From: Chryseobacterium rhizoplanae | GTDB taxonomy: Bacteria; Bacteroidota; Bacteroidia; Flavobacteriales; Weeksellaceae | NCBI RefSeq assembly: GCF_900182655.1 | Contig: NZ_FXTC01000013.1 | Span: forward strand, 60,489 to 124,488 | Reading direction: 5' to 3' | Length of the DNA stretch: 64,000 nt | Shown here: positions 32,101 through 41,611 of the stretch, in pieces | Layout of the letters: every line of letters starts with the position of its first letter | How positions within the stretch are numbered: the stretch's first letter is position 1 | Program-made: the position numbers and the translations under genes | Notes under the pieces: generated by a model | The model's input: the letters and a program-made list of their open reading frames with translations, nothing else | The model's database searches: none | What the model was told of the DNA's origin: nothing

Positions 32101-33368
32101 TAAACTACCGGTTCTTTTCTATCAATAATTCTCTTTGCAGATTTTACAGTTTTTACAATCCCTCTTTCAATTAGTTTTCTAATGATAAACGGTTTGTAAA
32201 GTTCAGCTGCCATATCTTTAGGAATACCACATTCGTGAAGCTGTAAGTTTGGACCTACAACAATTACGGAACGCGCAGAGTAATCTACCCTTTTCCCTAG
32301 TAAGTTCTGACGGAAACGACCCTGCTTACCTTTCAATGAATCAGAAAGTGATTTCAATGGTCTGTTTGATTCAGATTTTACTGCAGAAGATTTTCTTGTG
32401 TTATCGAATAATGAATCTACTGATTCCTGAAGCATACGCTTCTCGTTTCTCAAGATTACTTCAGGAGCTTTGATCTCCAATAATCTCTTCAAACGGTTAT
32501 TTCTGATAATTACTCTTCTATAAAGGTCATTCAAGTCAGAAGTTGCGAAACGTCCTCCATCCAATGGAACCAATGGTCTTAATTCTGGTGGGATAACAGG
32601 AAGTACACGCATGATCATCCACTCTGGTCTGTTGATCATTCTTGTATTAGCACCTCTCAATGCTTCTACAACATTCAATCTTTTCAGAGCTTCTGTTCTT
32701 CTTTGTTTTGAACCTTCGTTGTGAGCTTTGTGTCTCAAGTCGAAAGACAATGCATCAAGATCGATTCTTTTTAACAGATCTTCCACAGCTTCAGCACCCA
32801 TTCTGGCGATGAATTTGTTTGGATCAGAATCATCAAGATACTGATTTTCTACAGGAAGAGTTTCCATAATATCAAGGTACTCTTCTTCTGTAAGGAATTC
32901 CATATTTTCGAAATCGGAACCATCTAATTTTTTAGCAATACCCTGCTGAATCACTACATATCTTTCGTAGTAGATGATCATATCTAATTTCTTAGAAGGG
33001 ATTCCTAAAAGGTATCCGATTTTGTTTGGCAATGAACGGAAGTACCAGATATGAGCAATAGGAACAACCAAACCAATGTGTCCGATTCTTTCTCTTCTTA
33101 CTTTTTTCTCAGTAACTTCTACACCACAACGGTCACAAACGATCCCTTTGTAACGAATTCTCTTGTATTTACCACAAGCACATTCGTAATCTTTTACAGG
33201 ACCAAAGATTTTCTCACAGAATAATCCGTCTCTTTCAGGTTTGTGAGTTCTGTAGTTAATAGTTTCCGGTTTTAAAACCTCCCCTCTTGAGTCTTGTAAA
33301 ATAGACTCCGGTGAAGCTAAACCGATGGTTATTTTATTAAATCTACTTGTTTTATTTTTATTTGACAT
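29103..33368 (-). CDS. rpoC: DNA-directed RNA polymerase subunit beta'
   Basis: 1421 aa, normal for Flavobacteriia. Zinc site 1 is Cys63, Cys65, Cys78 and Cys81 (ECACGKYKR...VCDRCG). The catalytic magnesium loop is NADFDGDQMAVH, and the second zinc cluster is CEAKKGICAKCYGRN. The trigger-loop region (GEPGTQLTLRTFHQGGTA) is intact. It lies 80 bases after rpoB and is cotranscribed with it and the DUF3467 gene. Confidence 0.98.
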   Translation of the reverse strand: MSNKNKTSRFNKITIGLASPESILQDSRGEVLKPETINYRTHKPERDGLFCEKIFGPVKDYECACGKYKRIRYKGIVCDRCGVEVTEKKVRRERIGHIGLVVPIAHIWYFRSLPNKIGYLLGIPSKKLDMIIYYERYVVIQQGIAKKLDGSDFENMEFLTEEEYLDIMETLPVENQYLDDSDPNKFIARMGAEAVEDLLKRIDLDALSFDLRHKAHNEGSKQRRTEALKRLNVVEALRGANTRMINRPEWMIMRVLPVIPPELRPLVPLDGGRFATSDLNDLYRRVIIRNNRLKRLLEIKAPEVILRNEKRMLQESVDSLFDNTRKSSAVKSESNRPLKSLSDSLKGKQGRFRQNLLGKRVDYSARSVIVVGPNLQLHECGIPKDMAAELYKPFIIRKLIERGIVKTVKSAKRIIDRKEPVVYDILENVMKGHPVLLNRAPTLHRLGIQAFQPKMIEGKAIQLHPLVTTAFNADFDGDQMAVHLPLGPEAILEAQLLMLGSQNILNPANGSPITVPSQDMVLGLYFMTKELSSTEDMKVKGEGLAFYSPEEAEIAYAEGRVSLNAKVRCRLPVKEDGVIVTRLIETSVGRILFNQIVPKQVGYINELLTKKSLRNVIGKILADTDFPTTVKFLDAMKDLGYSNAFKGGLSFSLGDIVVPVEKKQMIASSIETVDEIRANYNMGLITDTERYNQVIDVWTNTNAGLTEMIMSRMKTDQGGFNSVYMMLDSGARGSKEQIRQLSGMRGLMAKPQKAGSTGAEIIENPILANFKEGLSILEYFISTHGARKGLADTALKTADAGYLTRRLVDVAQDVIVTEDDCGTLRGTEVTALKKNDEIVEKISERILGRVSLHNIYDPETDELIASADQVIIEALAKRIEEAGLESVEVRSPLTCEAKKGICAKCYGRNLATGKVIHMGEAVGVIAAQSIGEPGTQLTLRTFHQGGTAGNVSENPSIVARRDGIVEMDEVRTITSEDENGNTAEVVVSRSTEFRLVADNELRTPLMVANVPYGSILAVKPGDKVKKGDTICRWDPYNAVIIAETSGKVEYEDIIQGISFQLEIDEQTGFEEKVISESRNKKAVPTLKVVDSKGVEQKAYNLPVGAHLMVNDGEKIKAGKVLIKIPRKSAKAGDITGGLPRVTELFEARNPSNPAVVTEIDGVVSYGKIKRGNRELIVEAKTGERKIYLVKLSNQILVQENDFVRAGSPLSDGSITPEDILRIKGPTAVQEYLVNEIQEVYRLQGVKIDDKHFEIIVRQMMTKVSIVDGGDTQFLEGALEHKYDFLEENNRVFGLKVVVDAGDSKEFMPGQMITARELRDENSKLKREDLALVEVREALPATATPVLQGITRAALQTKSFMSAASFQETTKVLNEAAVAGKVDDLNGLKENVIVGHRIPAGTGLKEYQNVIVGSKKEFEDLN

Positions 33369-33448
33369 TTTTTAGATTTTAGATTTTGGATTATAAATTT
33401 TGGATAGAATTCTGAACGGGTTCAAAATTCAACAGGCAAAATTTAAAA

Positions 33449-36400
33449 TTATTCCTCAAGTCTTACATCAAGTCCAAGTCCTTGTAACTCGTGAAGTAAT
33501 ACATTGAATGATTCCGGAATACCTGGTTCAGGCATAGATTCACCTTTTGCAATTGCTTCATAAGTTTTTGCTCTACCAATCACGTCATCCGACTTCACAG
33601 TCAGGATTTCTCTCAGGATATTGGATGCACCGAATGCTTCAAGTGCCCAAACCTCCATCTCTCCGAATCTCTGACCCCCGAACTGAGCTTTACCTCCTAA
33701 CGGCTGCTGAGTAATCAATGAGTAAGGCCCAATAGAACGTGCGTGCATCTTATCATCAACCATGTGTCCTAGTTTCAACATGTAAATGATACCTACTGTC
33801 GCAGCCTGAGTAAATCTTTCTCCGGTACCACCATCATAAAGGTGAGTGTGACCGAATTTAGGAAGACCTGCTTTCTCTGTATATTCAGTAATCTGATCCA
33901 GAGTAGCTCCATCAAAGATTGGTGTAGCGAACTTCATTCCCAGTTTCTGACCAGCCCATCCAAGAACGGTTTCATAGATCTGACCGATGTTCATACGAGA
34001 AGGTACCCCTAGTGGATTCAATACGATATCTACTGGTGTTCCATCTTCTAAGAACGGCATATCTTCTTCACGAACGATTCTTGAAACGATACCTTTGTTA
34101 CCATGACGTCCTGCCATCTTATCTCCTACATTCAGTTTACGTTTCTTAGCGATGTAAACTTTAGCCAACTTCATGATCCCTGCCGGAAGCTCATCTCCGA
34201 TTGAAATTGCAAATTTCTCACGGTTTTTAACTCCTTGGATGTCGTTATATTTGATTTTGTAATTGTGAATTAATTGTTTGATCAATTCATTTTTGTCAGC
34301 GTCAACTGTCCAGTCTGCACCACTAACGTTTACATAATCTTCAACTGAAGTTAATAACTTGTGAGTAAATTTCACACCTTTACCGATGATTTCTTCGTCA
34401 AGGTCATTTTGTACCCCTTGAGAAGTTTTACCGCTTACCAGTGTATTTAATTTTTCAATTAAAGTATTTCTCAACTCGTCAAATTTAGCCTTGTAAGTGT
34501 TTTCAATTTCTTCAAGTCTAAGTTTTTCTTCAGTTCTTTTCTTTTTGTCTTTAATGTTTCTGGAGAACAATTTCTTGTTGATAACAACTCCTCTTAATGA
34601 AGAGTCAGCTTTTAATGATGCATCTTTTACATCACCAGCTTTATCACCGAAGATTGCTCTAAGAAGTTTTTCTTCAGGAGTCGGGTCAGATTCACCTTTT
34701 GGAGTAATTTTACCAATCATGATATCTCCAGGCTTCACTTCAGCACCGATTCTTATCATACCGTTCTCGTCAAGATCTTTAGTAGCTTCTTCAGATACGT
34801 TTGGAATATCTGCTGTAAGCTCTTCCATACCTAATTTGGTATCACGAACTTCAAGAGAATACTCATCTACGTGGATTGAAGTAAACCAGTCTTCACGTAC
34901 AACTTTTTCGTTGATTACGATTGCATCCTCGAAGTTGTACCCTTTCCAAGGCATGAACGCTACCACTAAGTTTCTACCAAGAGCCAATTCTCCTTTTTCA
35001 GTAGCATAACCGTCGCAAAGTACCTGTCCTTTTTCCACTACATCACCTACTCTTACGTTTGGTCTTAGGGTAATTGTTGTACTCTGGTTGGTTTTTCTGA
35101 ACTTAGTAAGTTTGTATGTTTTAGTAGCAGACTCGAATTGTACTAAATCTTCGTCTTCACTTCTTTCATATTTAATAACGATTCTGTCAGCATCTACGTA
35201 CTCTACAGTACCTGTACCTTCAGCGTTAATTAAGATTCTTGAATCTCTTGCAACCTGCTGCTCAAGCCCTGTACCAACGATTGGAGCCTGTGGCTTCAAT
35301 AGAGGAACGGCCTGACGCATCATGTTAGATCCCATCAATGCACGGTTCGCATCATCATGCTCCAGGAAAGGAATCAATGAAGCGGAAATACCTGAGATCT
35401 GGTTTGGAGCTACGTCGATAAGGTTCACCTGAGCAGGCTCCACTACCGGATAATCACCATCCAATCTTGCAATAATTCTGTCTGTTAAGAAGTCTCCGTT
35501 ATCACTCAATTCAACGTTTGCCTGAGCAATTACTTTATCTTCTTCATCTTCTGCATTTAAGTAAATAGGGTCAGCGTTAAGATCAATCTTACCACCTTCT
35601 ACTTTTCTATATGGAGTTTCGATGAAACCAAGGTTGTTGATTTTCGCATAGATCCCCAGAGATGAAATCAAACCGATGTTTGGTCCTTCCGGAGTTTCAA
35701 TCGGACAAATTCTTCCGTAGTGAGTATGGTGAACGTCACGAACCTCGAAACCTGCTCTTTCTCTTGATAAACCACCAGGCCCTAGTGCAGATAATCTTCT
35801 CTTGTGAGTGATCTCTGATAACGGGTTGGTTTGGTCCATGAACTGAGAAAGCTGGTTGGTACCAAAGAATGAGTTGATTACAGATGTTAATGTCTTCGCA
35901 TTTACAAGGTCAAGCGGCGTAAAGATTTCGTTATCTCTAACGTTCATTCTTTCCTTGATTGTTCTTGCAATTCTTGAAAGACCTACTCCGAACTGTCCTG
36001 CTAACTGCTCACCAACAGTTTTAATTCTTCTGTTTGATAAGTGGTCAATATCATCAACCTCAGCTTTAGAGTTTACCAATTCGATTAAGTGTCTTACGAT
36101 CGCAATGATATCTTCTTTTGTAAGAACCTCAGTTGTTGTAGGAATGTTAAGACCTAACTTTTTGTTCAATCTGTAACGTCCAACTTCACCTAAAGAGTAT
36201 CTCTGCTCAGAGAAGAATAATTTTTCAATGATTCCTCTTGCCGTTTCCTCATCTGGCGGATCTGCGTTTCTTAACTGACGATAAATATACTCTACCGCTT
36301 CTTTTTCAGAGTTAGTAGGGTCTTTTTGTAATGTATTCTGGATGATAGAGAATTCGTTGCTGTTTTCTTTGTGAATCAGGATTGATTTCACACCAGCATC

Positions 36401-37270
36401 CAGGATAAGATCTAAGTGTTCTTTTTCAAGGATTGTTTCTCTATCCAGGATGATTTCGTTTCTTTCAATAGAAACTACCTCACCTGTATCTTCGTCTACG
36501 AAATCTTCGAACCAGGTGTTCAATACTCTCGCAGCCAATGTTCTCCCTTCCACTTTTTTAAGGGCAGCTTTAGAAACTTTCACTTCTTCCGCAAGGTCGA
36601 AGATCTGAAGGATATCTTTATCAGATTCGTATCCGATAGCTCTTAATAAAGTTGTTAATGGTAATTTTTTCTTACGGTCGATATACGCGTACATCACGCT
36701 GTTGATATCGGTTGTAAATTCCATCCAAGATCCTTTGAAAGGGATAATTCTTGAATAGTAAAGTTTGGTCCCGTTCGCGTGGTAAGTTTGCCCGAAGAAT
36801 ACACCAGGTGAACGGTGAAGCTGCGTAACAATAACTCTCTCAGCACCGTTGATGATGAAAGAACCACTTGGCGTCATATAAGGAACCGGACCTAAATATA
36901 CATCCTGAACCACTGTCTGGAAATCTTCGTGTTCCGGGTCAGTACAATACAATTTAAGTCTAGCTTTTAGAGGAACTGAATAAGTAAGTCCTCTTTCCAC
37001 ACACTCATCAATTGAATAACGTGGAGAATCTACCAGGTAGTCTAAGAATTCTAATACGAATTGGTTTCTAGAATCCGTAATTGGGAAATTCTCTTGGAAA
37101 GTCTTGTAAAGAGCTTCTGTCTTTCTGGCTTCAGGAAGTGTATCAAGCTGGAAAAATTCTCTGAAAGACTCAATTTGGATATCCAAAAAGTCCGGAGTGA
37201 TGATTTTTCCTTTCGCTGATGAGAAATTAATTCTCGGATTTCCTTGAGTTGTTGATTTTGTTTTACTCAT
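33449..37270 (-). CDS. rpoB: DNA-directed RNA polymerase subunit beta
   Basis: 1273 aa. The rifampicin pocket is FFGTNQLSQFMDQTNPLSE...HKRRLSALGPGG, with the sensitive-type residues (no obvious resistance change). C-terminal clamp-binding motifs (GGKAQFGGQRFGEMEVWALEA) are conserved. Start ATG 37270. Unlike in most bacteria it is not directly behind rplL: a three-gene surface-protein operon intervenes. rpoB has its own promoter at 37595-37625 and a leader of about 320 bases. Confidence 0.98.
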   Translation of the reverse strand: MSKTKSTTQGNPRINFSSAKGKIITPDFLDIQIESFREFFQLDTLPEARKTEALYKTFQENFPITDSRNQFVLEFLDYLVDSPRYSIDECVERGLTYSVPLKARLKLYCTDPEHEDFQTVVQDVYLGPVPYMTPSGSFIINGAERVIVTQLHRSPGVFFGQTYHANGTKLYYSRIIPFKGSWMEFTTDINSVMYAYIDRKKKLPLTTLLRAIGYESDKDILQIFDLAEEVKVSKAALKKVEGRTLAARVLNTWFEDFVDEDTGEVVSIERNEIILDRETILEKEHLDLILDAGVKSILIHKENSNEFSIIQNTLQKDPTNSEKEAVEYIYRQLRNADPPDEETARGIIEKLFFSEQRYSLGEVGRYRLNKKLGLNIPTTTEVLTKEDIIAIVRHLIELVNSKAEVDDIDHLSNRRIKTVGEQLAGQFGVGLSRIARTIKERMNVRDNEIFTPLDLVNAKTLTSVINSFFGTNQLSQFMDQTNPLSEITHKRRLSALGPGGLSRERAGFEVRDVHHTHYGRICPIETPEGPNIGLISSLGIYAKINNLGFIETPYRKVEGGKIDLNADPIYLNAEDEEDKVIAQANVELSDNGDFLTDRIIARLDGDYPVVEPAQVNLIDVAPNQISGISASLIPFLEHDDANRALMGSNMMRQAVPLLKPQAPIVGTGLEQQVARDSRILINAEGTGTVEYVDADRIVIKYERSEDEDLVQFESATKTYKLTKFRKTNQSTTITLRPNVRVGDVVEKGQVLCDGYATEKGELALGRNLVVAFMPWKGYNFEDAIVINEKVVREDWFTSIHVDEYSLEVRDTKLGMEELTADIPNVSEEATKDLDENGMIRIGAEVKPGDIMIGKITPKGESDPTPEEKLLRAIFGDKAGDVKDASLKADSSLRGVVINKKLFSRNIKDKKKRTEEKLRLEEIENTYKAKFDELRNTLIEKLNTLVSGKTSQGVQNDLDEEIIGKGVKFTHKLLTSVEDYVNVSGADWTVDADKNELIKQLIHNYKIKYNDIQGVKNREKFAISIGDELPAGIMKLAKVYIAKKRKLNVGDKMAGRHGNKGIVSRIVREEDMPFLEDGTPVDIVLNPLGVPSRMNIGQIYETVLGWAGQKLGMKFATPIFDGATLDQITEYTEKAGLPKFGHTHLYDGGTGERFTQAATVGIIYMLKLGHMVDDKMHARSIGPYSLITQQPLGGKAQFGGQRFGEMEVWALEAFGASNILREILTVKSDDVIGRAKTYEAIAKGESMPEPGIPESFNVLLHELQGLGLDVRLEE

Positions 37271-37588
37271 AAAACTTTTAAGAAAGGGTTAAAAAATATT
37301 TTGATTCATTAAAAAATATCAGAAAAAGAACAAAAAACAAGGTAAAAGTAAAAGGTAAAAGTGTTTTTGGCGCTCACAGAAGACCTCAGGACTCTTTTAA
37401 CTATGCACTTGGCTCTTTCTAACTGCAACACTGGTATATCTTTTCACAGTGTAATGCAAAATATTTTTATTACTTTTGAGGCAGCATTACCGCAATATCT
37501 ACATATACGAAATCCCTCTCACGTTTCCACAATGAAAGAGTTGATTTTCAGTATTTTATAAATTTACAAACAATTTTTCGCGCCAAAA
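37271..37588 (-). promoter_or_regulatory. Long 5' leader of rpoB
   Basis: About 318 bases between the predicted transcription start and the rpoB ATG. No convincing gene on either strand. The stretch near 37360-37520 is less AT-rich than neighbouring spacers and shows local complementarities (for example AGTGTAATGC / GCAGCATTAC regions), so a structured leader is possible. Near the gene it becomes a poly-pyrimidine run (TTTTACCTTTTACTTTTACC on the minus strand). Confidence 0.4.
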
Positions 37589-37594
37589 GAAGGG

Positions 37595-37625
37595 CAAAGA
37601 TACAAAAATCTATCCACAATAACAA
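37595..37625 (-). promoter_or_regulatory. Promoter of rpoB-rpoC
   Basis: Minus strand TTG (37625-37623), 20-base spacer, TATCTTTG (37602-37595) followed by C. Close match to the flavobacterial consensus. It is placed after the terminator of the inserted surface-protein operon. Confidence 0.7.
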
Positions 37626-37661
37626 ATAAATCATCTCATTTTGAGACTCTTAAAAACAAGA

Positions 37662-37689
37662 GAGGCTGCTCAAATATGAGCAACCCCTC
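37662..37689 (-). terminator. Rho-independent terminator of the surface-protein operon
   Basis: Minus-strand GAGGGGTTGCTC-atattt-GAGCAGCCTC stem followed by TTGTTTTT. It lies 24 bases past the stop of the thrombospondin-type-repeat protein and separates it from the rpoB promoter. Confidence 0.75.
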
Positions 37690-37712
37690 CACAACACAAG
37701 CTAATCTTATGA

Positions 37713-40310
37713 CTATTTCACAATAACCTTATAAGATTTTATTTTTGATTTGGTTTCTATTTTAATGATATAAACTCCTGTAGGAAGTGAAGATGTATCA
37801 ATACCGGTATTGGCATTAAACTTATCTGCCTTAATTACCTGTCCCTGTGCTGAGAACAGAGTATACACTCCTTCTTCTGCAGAGGTAATTCTAAGATTTT
37901 CTCCTGCTTTTACGGGGTTTGGATATACTTTCACATCATTGGCAGCATCATCAATTTCCGCAGCTGTGGTTTTTGCAGCAGTTTTAGAAGCATTTTTCAA
38001 CAATGAAGCATATGGTGAAAGCGGAGAATCAGGAGAACCTCTTTTCACCAGGTCAGTATCTACAACAGCCTGAATACCGTCTTTATCCTGATCATTAATT
38101 GTAGAGATAAATCCACCTCCTAAAGTATCCAGATTACCCTTTCCGATCTGATAAAGGTCAAGATCAGAACCATTGGAAGTGATATCCAGGAAGTCCGGTT
38201 TATCATCTCCATCTGTATTTTTAACTGCATATTTCAATATTCCTGAGTCCGGTGATGTTTCCAGAATATCAGCGATACCGTTTTTACCTACCGGAACATT
38301 GGCATCAATAACTCCGTTGTGATCTGCATCAATCTGGTTGATGACTGATGTTGGAATTCCTGATTCAAATAAGTCTAAGATACCATCGTTATCAGAATCA
38401 AGGTCCAGATAATTCGGAACCGAATCTCCCAATACCGGCGTCAACAGGATATCTCCTTCATTATCATCATCCTGGAATTTTCCATTTTTATCAAAATCTT
38501 CCACAGCATCAGGAATACCATCGTTATCAGAATCCAGATCACAAGCATCCACAATACCATCTCCGTCTGTATCCAGTGCAGGAGATTTATCATTTACGGC
38601 TGTACATCCTTCTGCACAATCAGGAATTCCGTTTCCGTTGTTATCTATATTATCATCTCCTCCCTGACATTGATCGAAACAGTTTGGAACACCATCGTTA
38701 TCATCATCTCTGCTCGCAAAAGCATTATAGATATAATAATTCTGAGGGAAACGAACCGCAGTTCCGCTGTTGAATGTAATTTTAATACGGTTGAATGGCT
38801 TTGTTGCTTTTCCTCCAACATAGAATTTATTTGAATTTGTTGTGAAGAAGTTTCCGCTGATAAGACTTCCTGAGCTTGTAAAGGTATCTGTCAGGGTATT
38901 TCCATTGTATAAGGTCACGGTAATATTTTCCAGAACACTTACTCCAAGAAGATTTCCTGCTTTTTCTACAGTAAACCCGGCCATCGTATTGACAGGAAGC
39001 ACAGTATTGCTGCTTACCGTTGCAAAGGCTGAAAAAATACTAAGAAAAGACGCTGCCGGAACAGTAGCCGTTGCATAATTAGACGGATTATTATCTACAA
39101 TAGCTCCCGGATTGGTCATCTTTGCTAAAATAAGACCAAGGAATCCCGGACCTGATGTCCATGAAGTTCCGGTTACCAAATTTCCAGGTACCGCAGAACC
39201 ACTTGTCTGGATTTTATCGTCACATTCGCAAGAAACTGGTTCTTCAAAAGCATAGTAAACTTTTAAAGCTCCTAAATTAAATCCAACTGTCTGCGTAATT
39301 TTTAATCGTACTTCATTGAAAGGCTTAGTAGTCGTTAATGTAACTTTCTGCTTTCCTGAACCGAATCCCAACACTTTTATATTAATCAGACCACCTCCGT
39401 CAGACAACTGTTTTGAATCCTGAAGCTGGCCGTAAAGATAAGTTTCTATTGTAATATTCTTCAAAAACTCAGCACTTAACAGTTTCCCCTGATCATCCGG
39501 TTCTATTACAAAACCTGTCCTGTTACCAGCAGGATATACCTGATTTTTATCAAGAACCCCAACTGAATAAGACCCCAGTAATCCGACCGGAAGAACTATT
39601 GACCCGTAAGAGTTTTTATTTCCATCTCCAATTCTTTCTTTATTCTGAACATAAGAGAGCGGAGCCAGGAAACTGCTGCTTCCGGATACATTCCCGTCAA
39701 CACCGCTTCCTGCAATGATATCATCACAAATACCATTATTGTCGGTAGGCACTTTTGCCGGATCAAATGCAAAGGCATAATACACATTCATAGCACTGAA
39801 TACGGAAAGAACATTGGTTTGATACAATCTTGCTTCATCAAATTCTTTTGAAGTTTTAAAATGCAGGAATATCCTGTTTTTGCTTCCTCCGAATGCCGGA
39901 ACTGACAAAAGAGTACTGTTGGTAGTGGTCTCCTGAAGAACACCATTTTTATAAGTACTGATCCGCAAAGAACTCAAAAGATCTATGGTAATAAAACTCG
40001 TTCCAAGATCCACATTGAATCCGGTAATATATCCTGCCGGATAGGTTGTATTTTTATTCTTCACAGAGATTCCGTTTCCACTTAACAGGGAGGCGAAATT
40101 CCCCATGCTTACGCTGTTGTCAAGGCTTGCGTCCACCACCGGATTCATGCTTCCGTTATAACATGCCAGGCAGATCCCTGAATTGTTGACAGGTTTTGCC
40201 TCTACACCCATCCCACGGATCGGTTCATAGCCCTGCTGCGCAAATACTATTGCTGACATCATCAGTGTCATAAGCATCGCAGCTAACTTTTCGAATAATT
40301 TTCTGGTCAT
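37713..40310 (-). CDS. T9SS-secreted protein with thrombospondin type 3-like calcium repeats
   Basis: 865 aa. Signal peptide MTRKLFEKLAAMLMTLMMSAIVFA. Residues about 30-540 are beta-rich with three repeated segments of the same kind (NVDLGTSF..., KNQVYPAGNRTGF, NTVLPVNTMAGF). About 545-730 has Asp-rich repeats (DDDNDGVPNCFD, DTDGDGIVDACD, LDSDNDGIPDAV, LDSDNDGILDLF) that bind calcium. The C-terminal T9SS type A domain begins near VKVYPNPVKAGEN. Probably a surface adhesin or matrix protein. Last gene of the three-gene operon inserted between rplL and rpoB, 37 bases after its neighbour. Confidence 0.88.
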   Translation of the reverse strand: MTRKLFEKLAAMLMTLMMSAIVFAQQGYEPIRGMGVEAKPVNNSGICLACYNGSMNPVVDASLDNSVSMGNFASLLSGNGISVKNKNTTYPAGYITGFNVDLGTSFITIDLLSSLRISTYKNGVLQETTTNSTLLSVPAFGGSKNRIFLHFKTSKEFDEARLYQTNVLSVFSAMNVYYAFAFDPAKVPTDNNGICDDIIAGSGVDGNVSGSSSFLAPLSYVQNKERIGDGNKNSYGSIVLPVGLLGSYSVGVLDKNQVYPAGNRTGFVIEPDDQGKLLSAEFLKNITIETYLYGQLQDSKQLSDGGGLINIKVLGFGSGKQKVTLTTTKPFNEVRLKITQTVGFNLGALKVYYAFEEPVSCECDDKIQTSGSAVPGNLVTGTSWTSGPGFLGLILAKMTNPGAIVDNNPSNYATATVPAASFLSIFSAFATVSSNTVLPVNTMAGFTVEKAGNLLGVSVLENITVTLYNGNTLTDTFTSSGSLISGNFFTTNSNKFYVGGKATKPFNRIKITFNSGTAVRFPQNYYIYNAFASRDDDNDGVPNCFDQCQGGDDNIDNNGNGIPDCAEGCTAVNDKSPALDTDGDGIVDACDLDSDNDGIPDAVEDFDKNGKFQDDDNEGDILLTPVLGDSVPNYLDLDSDNDGILDLFESGIPTSVINQIDADHNGVIDANVPVGKNGIADILETSPDSGILKYAVKNTDGDDKPDFLDITSNGSDLDLYQIGKGNLDTLGGGFISTINDQDKDGIQAVVDTDLVKRGSPDSPLSPYASLLKNASKTAAKTTAAEIDDAANDVKVYPNPVKAGENLRITSAEEGVYTLFSAQGQVIKADKFNANTGIDTSSLPTGVYIIKIETKSKIKSYKVIVK

Positions 40311-40347
40311 TTTTATTTTTTTAAGGTTTGTGTTTATTTATATTGAA

Positions 40348-41481
40348 TTAGTAAAGTGCTTTCCAGTTAGTTCCATTACAACCTTCATGTACTCTGGCAG
40401 TTGTATTATATCGGATTGCACCTTCCTCAGCAGTAGAACAACTTGCATTAACACCTGAAGCGATTCCTTTCATCTGAATGGCAGCACCTGTAGCTGTAGC
40501 TGCAGTAGGAGTCATATTGATTCCTAATATGGTGTCTGTTCCGTTATTTTTATTGAAGAAAGCGTGTTGTTTGTTGGCATAAACCATCTGTCCAGCTGCT
40601 GCCTGACCTGAAAATCCAATTGCAAAAGCTTCTGTACCAGTGGCTGTATTCGCTGAACCGACAGCAATATTGTTCAATGATGTTGTATTCCCGCTTCCGA
40701 TAGCAATTCCGCCACTGTTGATATGATTGTTCCCAACTGTGAGTCCTGTGAGCCCTGTTACGGTATTAAGGTTTCCAAATACCAAATTATTAGGTCCTGT
40801 AGCATTGTTGGTATTCCCTATTACTTTAGCACCATTATTTGCTGTATTTCCCATTCCGATAGCAACAGCGAGAAAATTCCCCTGTGCAGAGACAGTGTTG
40901 TCTTTTCCCAATGCAATATTAGAAGAGGTACTGTTGGTAAGAATATTATTGGATCCCCAAGTGAATGACGCGTAAGGACCCGTTGCAGAATTGGAATTTC
41001 CACCTTGCAGGGTTCCATTCGTATCTAATATCCCTTTTACATTTTTCTGAGTAGCCAAAACCAAATTCTGACCATCATTTGTTCCTAAATAATTTCCGCT
41101 GCCAATATCAGTTCCTAAGGTTGCCGTTGTTGCTGTTGTACCAGAATTTCCTACTGTACGCCAGCTTCCGCTTATGCTTAGCCATTTGGCACCATCAAAA
41201 TAATAATACCCTGGTGAAACCACATCAATGGTCTGCCCGGACGGCGTAGCTTCAGCTGGGGTAACGTACACTATGGCTCCTGTTTGAGCTGTTGTATAGT
41301 TTTTAGCTTTTAATTGCACCCCTGTAAGCCTGGGAGCAATCACGCCATCAAGTTTACCGGGGTTTGAAGGTGAGCCTACTATATCAAAGGTTGCCTGAGG
41401 TTGCCCGGTATTAATCCCAACCTGTGCTAATGCAGGCAAACCAAATGATAAAAGAGCGATAGTAAATAATCTGTTTTTCAT
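40348..41481 (-). CDS. Secreted protein with YadA-head-like repeats and QVGINT N-terminus
   Basis: 377 aa from ATG 41481 (a longer frame to 41550 has no signal peptide). Signal peptide MKNRLFTIALLSFGLPALA, then QVGINTGQPQATFDIVG, a motif shared with the three paralogs near 45-46.8 kb. Residues about 170-290 repeat short G-N-containing units such as NIALGKDNTVSAQG, AVAIGMGNTANNGA, GIAIGSGNTTSLNN and NIAVGSANTATG. These match the left-handed beta-roll of trimeric autotransporter heads. The end (EEGAIRYNTTARVHEGCNGTNW) resembles tail-fibre-like trimer ends. No T9SS tail or membrane anchor. Function unknown, likely surface adhesion. Confidence 0.75.
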   Translation of the reverse strand: MKNRLFTIALLSFGLPALAQVGINTGQPQATFDIVGSPSNPGKLDGVIAPRLTGVQLKAKNYTTAQTGAIVYVTPAEATPSGQTIDVVSPGYYYFDGAKWLSISGSWRTVGNSGTTATTATLGTDIGSGNYLGTNDGQNLVLATQKNVKGILDTNGTLQGGNSNSATGPYASFTWGSNNILTNSTSSNIALGKDNTVSAQGNFLAVAIGMGNTANNGAKVIGNTNNATGPNNLVFGNLNTVTGLTGLTVGNNHINSGGIAIGSGNTTSLNNIAVGSANTATGTEAFAIGFSGQAAAGQMVYANKQHAFFNKNNGTDTILGINMTPTAATATGAAIQMKGIASGVNASCSTAEEGAIRYNTTARVHEGCNGTNWKALY

Positions 41482-41611
41482 GTCTGATGATATTTGCTGT
41501 TTTTTATGAATATGTGTTTTTTTGAAAGGCCAATTCCCGGGTATTCTCATTCAATAATAAATGAAAATAACAGACAATGCTGTGAGAAAGTGTATAAGAT
41601 TGTTAGAAATA

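Noticed and set aside
34497..35009. 170-codon plus-strand frame inside rpoB
   Set aside because: Antisense shadow of rpoB; Ser/Phe-rich low-complexity product typical of such shadows.
37361..37561. 66-codon plus-strand gene in the rpoB leader
   Set aside because: Opposite to rpoB transcription, begins with a non-ATG codon, no protein features; the region is better read as leader RNA.
38348..38773. 141-codon plus-strand frame rich in His and Tyr
   Set aside because: Shadow of the repetitive Asp-rich calcium repeats of the 865-aa protein on the other strand.
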